Positions 31,542-39,493 of a stretch of 43,791 nucleotides of DNA are shown here, in pieces. The position numbers were made by a program, and so were the translations under genes. The number at the start of each line of letters is the position of its first letter. Positions within the stretch are counted from its first letter, which is position 1. The notes beneath the pieces are model-generated. The model was not told the origin of the DNA and searched no databases. It saw only the letters and a program-made list of their open reading frames with translations. Origin of the DNA: JABHIB01 sp964497715 (GTDB lineage: Archaea; Nanobdellota; Nanobdellia; SCGC-AAA011-G17; PNOQ01). The stretch covers positions 1 to 43,791 of the forward strand of contig CAZCDH010000004.1 in the NCBI GenBank assembly GCA_964497715.1. Reading direction: 5' to 3'.

Positions 31542-33665
31542 ATGCCTGTATCTGATAAAGAAATTCAGGATATACTAAATAAGTATAAATCTAAACTTGA
31601 TAGTAAGGTAATCAATGAAGAGGTTGAAAATTTTGAACCTAGTTCTGAGTTTTCTAAAGAGTATGATCAATTCAAAAAAGAATATGTTGCAAATAAAGTT
31701 TCTTTTTATGAAAAATGGTGCGCTATTGCAGAGAGTGTTATAAAAGTAAATCCTTCTAAGAAAGATCAAGAAAAATTAGAGAAAAGTATAGAATTTGCAC
31801 ATTTGAATATTACTCCTAGCAGTGCTGCAAGTTTCTCAATGTTTGTAGCAAGTATTTTTCTTTTGGTAGCAGTTTTAATAGGAGTTATAGGATTTTTTGT
31901 TTTTAATGATACTTCAGTATTACTTATTTCATTTTTATTTATCTTATTGGCATTAGTTTCTCTGAAATTCTTAACAAATATCCCTATGCGTTTTGCAGAT
32001 AAATGGAGACTTCAGGCAAGTAATCAAATGGTTTTGTGTATTTTATATATTGTTATTTATATGAGACATACTTCAAATCTTGAAAATGCTCTTAAGTTTG
32101 CTGCAGAACACATAACTCCTCCTCTTTCTTTAGATTTGAGAAAAGTTTTTTGGGATGTTGAAACTGGCAAGTTCTCAACTATGAAAGAATCTCTTGAAAA
32201 TTATCTTATTAGGTGGAGAGATTCAAATTTAGAGTTTGTAAATTCATTTCATCTTGTTGAAAGTAGTTTATATGAACCTGATGAAGGCAGAAGGGTAGAG
32301 CTATTAGATAAGGGGTTGAAAGTTATTCTTGATGGAACTTATGATAAAATGTTGCATTATGCACATGAACTTAAGAATCCTATAACTATGTTGCACATGC
32401 TTGGAGTAATTTTACCAATTTTAGGTCTTGTTATGTTTCCACTTGTTGGAACTTTTCTTGGAGGGATGGTAAGGTGGTGGCATCTTGCTTTTGTATATAA
32501 TTTATTTTTGCCAATTTTAGTTTATAATATGGGAGTTAATATTTTAAGTAAAAGGCCAACAGGTTATGGAGAGAGTATTATTAATATAAGGGCCAAAAAG
32601 AAAGTTTCTTCATTTGGATTTTTTTTAATGGCTATATTTATTTTAATTAGTTTATCTCCTTTTTTATTACATCTAATTAATCCAGCTTATGATGTGGCAT
32701 TTTTGGGTGATAAATTTTTAGATTTTGAATGTTATGGTACGGGGGTATGTTATGGACCTTATGGTCTGGGTGCAACTCTGTTGAGTTTATTTTTCCCACT
32801 TGGTATTGCATTAGGGGTAGGTATGCATTATAGTGCTAAAACAAAATCTGCTATGAAGATCAGAAAAGAAATTAAAAAATTAGAGAGTGAATTTTCTACA
32901 AGTTTGTTTCAGTTAGGTACAAGGATTGGAGATGGTATTCCTACAGAGTCTGCATTTAGAGATGTTGCAGAGAATATGGTAGGTACTCCTACTGGAGATT
33001 TCTTTGGGAGAATTCATTTAAATTTGACACGTGGAGGTAAGGGTATTGAAGGTGCAATTTTTGATGAAAATAATGGTGCGATTCTAAATTATAGGACTCC
33101 TTTAATTGAAAGTTCTATGGAAGTTTTAGTTGAGAGTTCAAAAAAAGGCCCTGCAGTAGTTTCACAGGCTTTGATTAGCATATCAAATTACGTTAATAAA
33201 ATTAAACATATAAATGAAAGATTGAAAGATCTTTTAGCAGATATAATCTCTAGTATGAAGGGTCAAATTAAATTCTTAACTCCTATAATTGCAGGGATAG
33301 TTGTAGGTATCTCTAGTATGATAGTTAGCGTTATTTCAAAACTTTCAGAAATGAATCCTGAACAAATGCAGGCAGGAGGTAGTGAGAGTTTTCCCACAGG
33401 AGCGGCCACTATGTCTGAGTTATTTAGTAAAACTGATACTATTCCGGGTTATTTTTTTCAACTGGTTGTAGGTATTTATGTTATTCAAATAATTTATATT
33501 CTAACTGTATTATCTAGTGGGATTGAGAATGGTTCAGATAAATTAAATGAACAATATTTGATTGGACAGAATCTAATTAGGAGTACTGCACTTTATCTGA
33601 TAATCTCTTTGATTGTCATATTATTATTCAATGGTTTGGCATCCTCTATCCTTCCACAGTTTTAA
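31542..33665 (+). CDS. Platform membrane protein with two T2SSF units (TadC/FlaJ-like)
   Basis: The 707-residue protein has about nine transmembrane helices, grouped with two helical cytosolic blocks (about 150-270 and 430-570) like duplicated T2SSF domains. Sequences such as FQLGTRIGDGIPTESAFRD and KKGPAVVSQALISISNYV resemble TadB/TadC and FlaJ. It anchors the ATPase and the growing filament. SD GAGGGGTGA lies just before the ATG. Gene order ATPase then platform is the usual one for archaeal type IV filaments. Confidence 0.9.
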   Translation: MPVSDKEIQDILNKYKSKLDSKVINEEVENFEPSSEFSKEYDQFKKEYVANKVSFYEKWCAIAESVIKVNPSKKDQEKLEKSIEFAHLNITPSSAASFSMFVASIFLLVAVLIGVIGFFVFNDTSVLLISFLFILLALVSLKFLTNIPMRFADKWRLQASNQMVLCILYIVIYMRHTSNLENALKFAAEHITPPLSLDLRKVFWDVETGKFSTMKESLENYLIRWRDSNLEFVNSFHLVESSLYEPDEGRRVELLDKGLKVILDGTYDKMLHYAHELKNPITMLHMLGVILPILGLVMFPLVGTFLGGMVRWWHLAFVYNLFLPILVYNMGVNILSKRPTGYGESIINIRAKKKVSSFGFFLMAIFILISLSPFLLHLINPAYDVAFLGDKFLDFECYGTGVCYGPYGLGATLLSLFFPLGIALGVGMHYSAKTKSAMKIRKEIKKLESEFSTSLFQLGTRIGDGIPTESAFRDVAENMVGTPTGDFFGRIHLNLTRGGKGIEGAIFDENNGAILNYRTPLIESSMEVLVESSKKGPAVVSQALISISNYVNKIKHINERLKDLLADIISSMKGQIKFLTPIIAGIVVGISSMIVSVISKLSEMNPEQMQAGGSESFPTGAATMSELFSKTDTIPGYFFQLVVGIYVIQIIYILTVLSSGIENGSDKLNEQYLIGQNLIRSTALYLIISLIVILLFNGLASSILPQF

Positions 33666-33670
33666 AAAGA

Positions 33671-33678
33671 TTTATAAA
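33671..33678 (+). promoter_or_regulatory. TATA box of the small-subunit cassette
   Basis: TTTATAAA is centred 28 nt before the ATG at 33703. It lies in the 37-nt gap after the platform gene and would start the transcript for the minor-subunit cassette. Confidence 0.5.
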
Positions 33679-33702
33679 TTTAGAAAATGCATTTAAAATA
33701 AA

Positions 33703-33816
33703 ATGGGTGACTCAAGTAAGTTTTTGGAATATGTTTTCAAATTGCTTTTTGTGTTAGCTACGCTATTTGTATTATATGTGGCTATAACTAAAGGGGTGAG
33801 AGTTTTTGGCAGATAA
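33703..33816 (+). CDS. 37-residue single-pass membrane protein
   Basis: It encodes MGDSSKFLEY, one hydrophobic helix (VFKLLFVLATLFVLYVAITK) and the end GVRVFGR. The next gene begins inside it at a TTG, an 11-nt overlap. TATA and overlap together support expression. It may be a small subunit or assembly factor of the filament. Confidence 0.65.
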   Translation: MGDSSKFLEYVFKLLFVLATLFVLYVAITKGVRVFGR

Positions 33817-34603
33817 AAGGGCTGAAATGGCTATGACTGTGGTAGGCCTACTTGCTTTATTGTTAGTTATTGGCATTTTCTTTTATTGGTTTTTCTTTGA
33901 GCTTGCTCCTTGGTCTGAACATGGTGTTGGAAGAGAAGCATGCAGAGATAGTGTACTTCTTAGAACTCAAGCTAAAATAATGGGTAAGACTACTCTCCAG
34001 GAGCTTTCCTGTACTACTGATATGATTGAATTAAGTTCTTCTGATGAATCTGAAATAAAGGAAGTTATATCTGGAGAATTATATGATTGCTGGTATCAGT
34101 TTGCTGAAGGCAAGAAAGATTTTTTGAGCGATTTTGATTGGGGGAATGGAGATAATTATTGTTTTATTTGTTCTAGGATAGATTTTAGTGAGAGAGTTCA
34201 GGAAGACATTCCAGAGATCAAGGATTTAGTGAATTATCTTGGCACAACACCTTTACAATTACATAGTGGCAAATCTTTTTTTGAGTATATGTATGATGAT
34301 CAATCTAGCAAAATAGATTCTCAAGCATTTAGTAATAATTATCTTACTTCAGAACCTTTTTATGTTGTGTTTTTTGCAGATAAAAGATTTGAATTCTGGG
34401 ATGGAGGTTTTAGTGATATTAGTAGATTGGCCTCGACTTTTGTTGGAGGTGCTTGGACTGGATCAAAAATTGGAGGAGGTTGGGGCGCAGTGATTGGAGG
34501 AGTTGGTGCTACTGCACTTACCAAAGCTAGTACAAATACTGGATTTGTTAGCGGATTATATTTTGGTAGCGGTGAAGAAGTTATCGGGGCGTGCAATCAA
34601 TGA
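33806..34603 (+). CDS. Membrane-anchored cysteine-rich filament-locus protein
   Basis: The TTG start has GGGGTGAGAG upstream and gives 265 residues. MADKRAEMAMTVVGLLALLL starts a pilin-like N-terminal helix with a basic head, and the rest (about 35-265) is outside. At least seven cysteines, including YCFIC, suggest disulfides. A glycine-rich region (GGAWTGSKIGGGWGAVIGGV, about 213-232) could insert in a membrane or act as a flexible segment. No family is recognised. It overlaps the genes on both sides. Confidence 0.75.
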   Translation: MADKRAEMAMTVVGLLALLLVIGIFFYWFFFELAPWSEHGVGREACRDSVLLRTQAKIMGKTTLQELSCTTDMIELSSSDESEIKEVISGELYDCWYQFAEGKKDFLSDFDWGNGDNYCFICSRIDFSERVQEDIPEIKDLVNYLGTTPLQLHSGKSFFEYMYDDQSSKIDSQAFSNNYLTSEPFYVVFFADKRFEFWDGGFSDISRLASTFVGGAWTGSKIGGGWGAVIGGVGATALTKASTNTGFVSGLYFGSGEEVIGACNQ

Positions 34604-34755
34604 AACGAGGAGAGTTGGCATGGGAACAAATTGGAAAATTTCTGTTGGCTATACTTTTATTAACTATATTAATCTTAGTTACGCTCGAACATAAAGAAAA
34701 GATCTCCTCTATTTTTGGAGATTTTAAAATGATTTTTAGGTTTGGTGGCAGTTAA
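34600..34755 (+). CDS. 51-residue pilin-like membrane protein
   Basis: The ATG overlaps the previous stop as ATGA and its own stop overlaps the next ATG as TAATG. The sequence MKRGELAWEQIGKFLLAILL has a short basic head with KRG, a polar residue and then a hydrophobic helix, the pattern of archaeal class III signal peptides. The C-terminus is short and basic. It could be a minimal pilin or pseudopilin. Confidence 0.7.
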   Translation: MKRGELAWEQIGKFLLAILLLTILILVTLEHKEKISSIFGDFKMIFRFGGS

Positions 34756-35939
34756 TGAGCATGGAATTATCTATTAAAAATATTATAGTCGCTTTTTTTG
34801 TGATTGTAGTAGTAGGCGTTGTAGGATGGTGGGGAAGTAATACTATTCTAGATCTTTCTCATCAATATGGTTGGGATATGTTTGTAAGTCAAGAAGAGAT
34901 AAAAAATCAAAGAGATTCCAAAGAGATTTTTAGCGATATGATTGTTCAAGTTAATGATTGTTTAATTGATGAAGATAGTGGTTGTGTTTGTATGGATGAA
35001 GAAGTTTCTTTCCCTTCAGGATATCACATAAGGATGGAGCAAGAAGGACTATCTACTAAGATCTCACTTAAAAGTTCTAGGATAGATTTAGCCGAAGAAA
35101 CAATAGCTTTCATCCCTTGTGCATTATTGGAAGGAGATTCTTCTTTTGTTGAAATAGGTGATAAAATCAGTTTAATTTATGGCCCTAATAGTCTTACTTT
35201 GAATAATTATGAAGGTGTTTTTGATCCTTCTTTAATCTTTTATAAATTAAGTAATGATAAAATTTGTGTTATGTCTATTGCAGTCTCTAGGGAAAAAGGA
35301 GATTTAAGTTTGGTATGTTCTGAAAAAAATGAAAAATTCGAATCATTTCCAGAGGCAGTGAATAATTATGATAGTGGGTTAGATTCAAATTCCTTGGATT
35401 CTTTAATTTCTCTCGCATCTTTAAATTCTAATTTTGTTAATGGTGCGGAGAAAGTTATGGAAGGAATAATTTATATTGAGTCTTATACTGGTGAAAATTT
35501 TGTCAATAGAGAGATATTATATAATTCTAATTCTGAAATATATGTCGAAGGTAAGGGAAACGGGATAAGTATGTTGGAAATAAAAGGATCTAAAAGTGCA
35601 TATACTGTATTAAGAAGTTCTGAAGGAGAAAATTTAATGAATCTTTATGGTTATGGTGGAGTAAATTTTGATGATTCTAGTTTGGCAGCTGTTTTGGTTA
35701 ATAATAATGAATTATCTATCTCTTTTGGTTATTTATATTTAATTGAATCTATTGATAGTTTTTCTAATGTTGATTCTACTAACGATATCTTCAATATATG
35801 GTTAAATAATTATCATAAATTTAGCATCCCTTATTCTGAATATGTTGATAAAATGAATATCCTTAATAATAATGCAAATTTAATAGGAGTTAGCAGTTCA
35901 CAAATTTTGAAAGAGGATAAAACTCCACATATAATTTAA
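34755..35939 (+). CDS. Single-anchor extracellular protein of the filament locus
   Basis: The 394-residue protein has one N-terminal helix (IIVAFFVIVVVGVVGWWG, about 9-26) and a large outer domain. Cysteines cluster as CLIDEDSGCVC (about 74-84). The middle is beta-rich, and two long Ser/Asn-rich regions (about 210-240 and 330-390) look like repeats of a beta-sheet surface. No domain is recognised. It may be the largest minor subunit or a tip adhesin of the filament. Confidence 0.75.
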   Translation: MSMELSIKNIIVAFFVIVVVGVVGWWGSNTILDLSHQYGWDMFVSQEEIKNQRDSKEIFSDMIVQVNDCLIDEDSGCVCMDEEVSFPSGYHIRMEQEGLSTKISLKSSRIDLAEETIAFIPCALLEGDSSFVEIGDKISLIYGPNSLTLNNYEGVFDPSLIFYKLSNDKICVMSIAVSREKGDLSLVCSEKNEKFESFPEAVNNYDSGLDSNSLDSLISLASLNSNFVNGAEKVMEGIIYIESYTGENFVNREILYNSNSEIYVEGKGNGISMLEIKGSKSAYTVLRSSEGENLMNLYGYGGVNFDDSSLAAVLVNNNELSISFGYLYLIESIDSFSNVDSTNDIFNIWLNNYHKFSIPYSEYVDKMNILNNNANLIGVSSSQILKEDKTPHII

Positions 35940-35940
35940 A

Positions 35941-36126
35941 ATGGCACCTATAATAAAAAATAATAAAATATTAAAAACTAAATTAACTGGTGAATCGATT
36001 AAAGATAAGATTGATGATTATGTGTTTGCATTCCCTATTTTAATTAGATTACTACATTATTCTCCTTTATTGAAAAGATATTTTGAAAAAGATGGTATTG
36101 GGAAATTAACCAAAAAGTTTAAATAG
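35941..36126 (+). CDS. 61-residue basic protein
   Basis: The ATG follows the previous stop by one base, which supports coupling. The protein is rich in lysine with a moderately hydrophobic helix (YVFAFPILIRLLHYSPLLKRYF, about 27-48; only amphipathic). There is no clear signal peptide. Function is unknown. It could be a cytosolic partner or a membrane-associated peptide. Confidence 0.5.
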   Translation: MAPIIKNNKILKTKLTGESIKDKIDDYVFAFPILIRLLHYSPLLKRYFEKDGIGKLTKKFK

Positions 36127-36158
36127 TAAATTGAATAATTTGTATCAAGGTGATTAAT

Positions 36159-36518
36159 TTGAGTAAAAGTAATAAAAAAGGTCAAGGTCTTTCTATGAAT
36201 ACAATCATAATCACGATTTTGGCAATTTTAGTTTTAGTAATTGTTGCAGCATTTTTTACAGGAGGTATGACTGGCTTAGTTGATAGAATTACTGGAGTAT
36301 TTGGTGCACAACCTATTGATGAAACTCAGGCAATCTTAGAGTGTGAAGGTTTTTGTAATAGTTATACTATGCTTCCAACTATTGAAGAGTATAAAACTAA
36401 TTATTGTGAAAATAAATTTGGGTTAGATACAGATAATGATGGAAAGGTTGATATTGAAAAAACTTGTAGTCAACTCGGCATAACTTGTCAAAAGATTAGT
36501 GATGCTGGCGGATGTTAG
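36159..36518 (+). CDS. Prepilin-like protein with calcium-loop motif
   Basis: I choose the TTG at 36159 (119 residues) because AAGGTGAT is properly spaced before it; the GTG at 36150 overlaps that SD. The N-terminus MSKSNKKGQ then GLSMNTIIITI and a hydrophobic helix is a textbook class III signal peptide, cut after KKG. The mature domain has six cysteines and DTDNDGKVDIE, which fits a DxDxDG calcium-binding loop as in EF-hand or dockerin. It is the clearest pilin candidate in the locus and a likely substrate of the prepilin peptidase at 42834. Confidence 0.8.
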   Translation: MSKSNKKGQGLSMNTIIITILAILVLVIVAAFFTGGMTGLVDRITGVFGAQPIDETQAILECEGFCNSYTMLPTIEEYKTNYCENKFGLDTDNDGKVDIEKTCSQLGITCQKISDAGGC

Positions 36519-36543
36519 ACCTTTATTTTATATGGTGAACTAA

Positions 36544-36711
36544 ATGGGACTTACTATAGAGAGTATTGTAGTTTTTATAATTGCGATAGTGGTATTAATA
36601 GTTGTTTTATTTATTTTTGGAGATCAATTCAATTCTTTTGCTAGCGCTTTTGGAGATTTTATGAAAGGTATTTTGGGGTTTACAGAGATAAATGCTACAG
36701 GTGCAATATAA
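36544..36711 (+). CDS. 55-residue pilin-like membrane protein
   Basis: It starts MGLTIESIVVFIIAIVVLIV with a conserved glutamate six residues in, like the Glu5 region of type IV pilins but without the basic leader. The rest is a short amphipathic tail (FNSFASAFGDFMKGILGF). The stop overlaps the next ATG as TAATG, so it is part of the coupled series. It is too short for automatic gene callers in many settings. Confidence 0.7.
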   Translation: MGLTIESIVVFIIAIVVLIVVLFIFGDQFNSFASAFGDFMKGILGFTEINATGAI

Positions 36712-37193
36712 TGGAAGTAAGTTTTAAATTAATTTTTGGATTGGTTATAGGTATTGGAGGGGTGTTTCTTGCATTTACTGTAAGTTCTATGGTTTGGAGT
36801 ATGTTTTTTTCAGATAATTGGCACCTAACGGAACAATCTATGGATAATCTTAAAGAGGTAATTGGGGGTATGGATCAAATTAATCAAAATTCTAGTTCTA
36901 TATTTTATTTAGTTGATGGAAATTATCTTGTTGGTTTTGAGAAAGGTACTCAATCAGGGGTGATTTATGAGAGGCCAGAAGAGTGTTTTAATATTGCTTG
37001 TTTAGTGGTGTGTAAATCAAGTTCAGATAATCGTGCATGTCTCTTTCCACTAGTATATACTACTTTAGATAATATTGATTTTTTTCAAATTGAAAATGGT
37101 GCAGGTGTGATTCTTGCAGAAACAAAAACAAGTGTTCTTCTTTATCTTGAAAAACAAGGTAGTTCTTTAATTATTAAAGGTGCAAATCAATAA
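36711..37193 (+). CDS. Membrane-anchored pseudopilin-like protein
   Basis: The 160-residue protein has one N-terminal helix (LIFGLVIGIGGVFLAFTVSS, about 7-26) and an outer domain with CFNIACLVVC (about 92-101) and one further cysteine. The domain is beta-rich toward the end. There is no KKG-type leader. Its ATG overlaps the 55-residue gene. No family is recognised. Confidence 0.72.
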   Translation: MEVSFKLIFGLVIGIGGVFLAFTVSSMVWSMFFSDNWHLTEQSMDNLKEVIGGMDQINQNSSSIFYLVDGNYLVGFEKGTQSGVIYERPEECFNIACLVVCKSSSDNRACLFPLVYTTLDNIDFFQIENGAGVILAETKTSVLLYLEKQGSSLIIKGANQ

Positions 37194-37206
37194 TTTTTCA
37201 AAAATC

Positions 37207-37214
37207 TTTATATA
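37207..37214 (+). promoter_or_regulatory. TATA box for the second minor-subunit group
   Basis: TTTATATA is centred 26 nt before the ATG at 37237, so genes from 37237 to 39493, and possibly RPA, may form a separate leaderless transcript. Confidence 0.6.
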
Positions 37215-37236
37215 CTTGAAAATCTAATTTTTTTGT

Positions 37237-37647
37237 ATGGAAGAGGAGAGAATATATCTTTGGCCAGGTTATCTTGTAATTACAACTATTGTATTTTTAA
37301 CTCTTTTTTTCGTTTTAGCAAAGGTTACAGATGGGACTTCATTTGATCAATCGTATCTTGCAAAGGATATTTCATTAGTTGAACAAACTTTATTTATTAG
37401 TCCCGGAGATGTTTCTTTTAAATATATTATTAAACAAGGAGAAGATAGATTTGATATTGGTCTTGGTGAGAGTTGTTTGGTCGAAGTAAATCTGAAAGAT
37501 ACTCCGATCCTTTCAAGTTCAAGATCACAGTGTGCTGACGATAAATACATTTTTGTAGATTATTCTGGTAAGGGTGATTACGATTATTTAATTTTTAATA
37601 AAACTCTAACGCGTTTAGTAGTAGGTGGAGGATATAACGATGAATAA
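37237..37647 (+). CDS. Membrane-anchored pseudopilin-like protein
   Basis: The 136-residue protein begins MEEERIYLWPGYLVITTIVF, an acidic head and a helix (about 11-28), with two cysteines further on (GESCLVE and SQCADDKY). It is expected to expose a small disulfide-bonded beta domain. The next gene starts within its stop codon. Confidence 0.72.
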   Translation: MEEERIYLWPGYLVITTIVFLTLFFVLAKVTDGTSFDQSYLAKDISLVEQTLFISPGDVSFKYIIKQGEDRFDIGLGESCLVEVNLKDTPILSSSRSQCADDKYIFVDYSGKGDYDYLIFNKTLTRLVVGGGYNDE

Positions 37648-38137
37648 GAATGGATTTGTATTTTTAACAGATGAACAACTTAATATTATAATTTATGTTT
37701 TTCTTATACTCTTTGTATTTGGTGTTTTAATATTTGTTTCAACTTTTTATATGGATAGGGGTGTGGAACTAAGTGGGCTTGAATCGCACCTGATAGTTAA
37801 TGGATTATTATATTCTCCCGATTGTTTGAGTTATTCTGATGAAATTAGATTATATCCTGGAATAATTGATTTGGATAATTTTAATGAGGATAAGATTTCT
37901 AGATGTTTATCTTATGGTTCTGGAGGATTTGGTTATGGTGTGGAATTATATGATGTCGATATGTATAGTTTAGATAGTGTCGAAATTAATCCTGAGATAT
38001 TTGTTCAGGGTTTGTTGTGCAATCTTGAATCCTCTAAATACATTTGTTCCTCAAAAAAGTTATATGTGTTATATGAAAATAATTCTGAGTTTTATCCAGG
38101 TTATCTTAATATAAGGGTGGTGGCAAGAGATGAATAA
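37640..38137 (+). CDS. Membrane-anchored pilin-like protein
   Basis: The ATG at 37640 overlaps the previous stop as ATGA and has GGAGG eight bases upstream, giving 165 residues. MNKNGFVFLTDEQLNIIIYV has a KNG leader, then a helix (about 14-35). Four cysteines lie in the outer domain, PDCLSY, SRCLSY and LLCNLESSKYIC. Translation is coupled with the genes on both sides. Confidence 0.74.
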   Translation: MNKNGFVFLTDEQLNIIIYVFLILFVFGVLIFVSTFYMDRGVELSGLESHLIVNGLLYSPDCLSYSDEIRLYPGIIDLDNFNEDKISRCLSYGSGGFGYGVELYDVDMYSLDSVEINPEIFVQGLLCNLESSKYICSSKKLYVLYENNSEFYPGYLNIRVVARDE

Positions 38138-38711
38138 AAGTGCGACTACTCTAATGCTCAGATTAGTAAATATACTTTTTGTAGGAGTCCTTTTACTCGC
38201 CTTTTCTATGATTATGACTGTGTCAAGTATTAAGGATGGTAGTACAAGTGAATTGATAAGATTAGAAGGAGAGCTTGGAAACTCTGAAGATAATTTACAG
38301 TTATTAAATTATCTGAGAACTCCTATTTCTGTAGATATAGATGAAGATGGATTTGAAGAAAAAACCACAATTTCGGATTTAATTGAGATTTATTTTGTTG
38401 ATGATTCAGGTACTATAAAAGAGATTATCAGTAGTGCGACTACTGAGATCTTGAATAATATAGAATATTGCCATGTTATTAATGGAAAAAATTATATTAG
38501 AGGATATTCTATATTTTTAACAAATAATCTGAATGAGAATCCTCTCGATTCAAATAAAGTTTTCTCATCAAATATGTATTGCAAGGAAAATAATTTAAAT
38601 TTATGTTTAAATTGGGAATCAAATCATCAAATAATTTATGGGGATTTTTATGTCGTTCTTTATGCTAGCGATTCTATTTATTTTGATGAAGGTGTGTGTT
38701 CTGAATGGTAG
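38130..38711 (+). CDS. Membrane-anchored pilin-like protein with acidic loop
   Basis: The 193-residue protein starts MNKSATTLMLRLVNILFVGV with a hydrophobic helix to about residue 30. The outer domain contains DIDEDGFEEKTT (about 70-81), matching a DxDxDG calcium loop, and four cysteines. It overlaps its neighbours by 7-8 nt. It is similar in plan, though not in sequence, to the pilin-like protein at 36159. Confidence 0.72.
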   Translation: MNKSATTLMLRLVNILFVGVLLLAFSMIMTVSSIKDGSTSELIRLEGELGNSEDNLQLLNYLRTPISVDIDEDGFEEKTTISDLIEIYFVDDSGTIKEIISSATTEILNNIEYCHVINGKNYIRGYSIFLTNNLNENPLDSNKVFSSNMYCKENNLNLCLNWESNHQIIYGDFYVVLYASDSIYFDEGVCSEW

Positions 38712-39493
38712 GTAAAAAAGGATTATTCACTTTATATGTGTTCATTTATACCATTTTAAGCATAGGTGTTGCTTTGTTTTTATTTTCTGAGGTTCAAGAT
38801 AATTTGTTAGTTAAATCTTTAGGAGAGTCTCAATTGGCTTTAATTGAATCTTATGAACATGGTGAGAATAAATTGTTTTATTTAGATAGACAGTATGCTG
38901 GAAAAGATCATTTATCTAAATTTTTTGAACTTGGAGGATTTTCTTATAATCCTTTGAAATCTGAGGAAGGATATACTCTATGGGCAAGAGGTTTAAATTA
39001 CGGAGAAGATTATTCTGAATGTTATCCTACATATTCTTCATTTAAATCTGAATTTGGAGTATTCCTTTGGTCAGAGCTTCATAAAAATTCTGATAGTTTA
39101 TATTATGATTATGAAATAAATGATCTTAATAGTTCCTTTGAAGTTATTGGAATCTCTAGAAATAGTATTGATATCATTATCTTAAAAAATGATAGCATTA
39201 ATATGGGCACTTATTCAATTAAGCCAAATGTTAAGTTTTCTGTACAGTATGATATTGATAATTTTCTTGAATTTGTTGATGAAGTAAAATTTATTGTTGA
39301 TGAATGTCGTAATAATGAAATTTGTTGGGAATCAAATGCTAATTTTTGGTGGGAAAATAAGGGCAACCTTTTTATGTTCGAATCAATTCCTCAGATAATA
39401 AATACTGAAAAGGGGAAAAAAGAAGTTAAAATTAAAGCAGCTGTTAACTTTGATGAGTTCAACCCCTTACAAGGAGATACATTCCCATGTTAA
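38705..39493 (+). CDS. Membrane-anchored pilin-like protein, last of the cassette
   Basis: The 262-residue protein begins MVGKKGLFTLYVFIYTILSI, with a KKG leader and a hydrophobic helix (about 7-25), like class III signal peptides. The outer domain (about 40-262) has cysteines in ECYPTY, DECRNNEICWES and at the very C-terminus (FPC). The RPA gene starts inside its stop codon. Confidence 0.74.
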   Translation: MVGKKGLFTLYVFIYTILSIGVALFLFSEVQDNLLVKSLGESQLALIESYEHGENKLFYLDRQYAGKDHLSKFFELGGFSYNPLKSEEGYTLWARGLNYGEDYSECYPTYSSFKSEFGVFLWSELHKNSDSLYYDYEINDLNSSFEVIGISRNSIDIIILKNDSINMGTYSIKPNVKFSVQYDIDNFLEFVDEVKFIVDECRNNEICWESNANFWWENKGNLFMFESIPQIINTEKGKKEVKIKAAVNFDEFNPLQGDTFPC

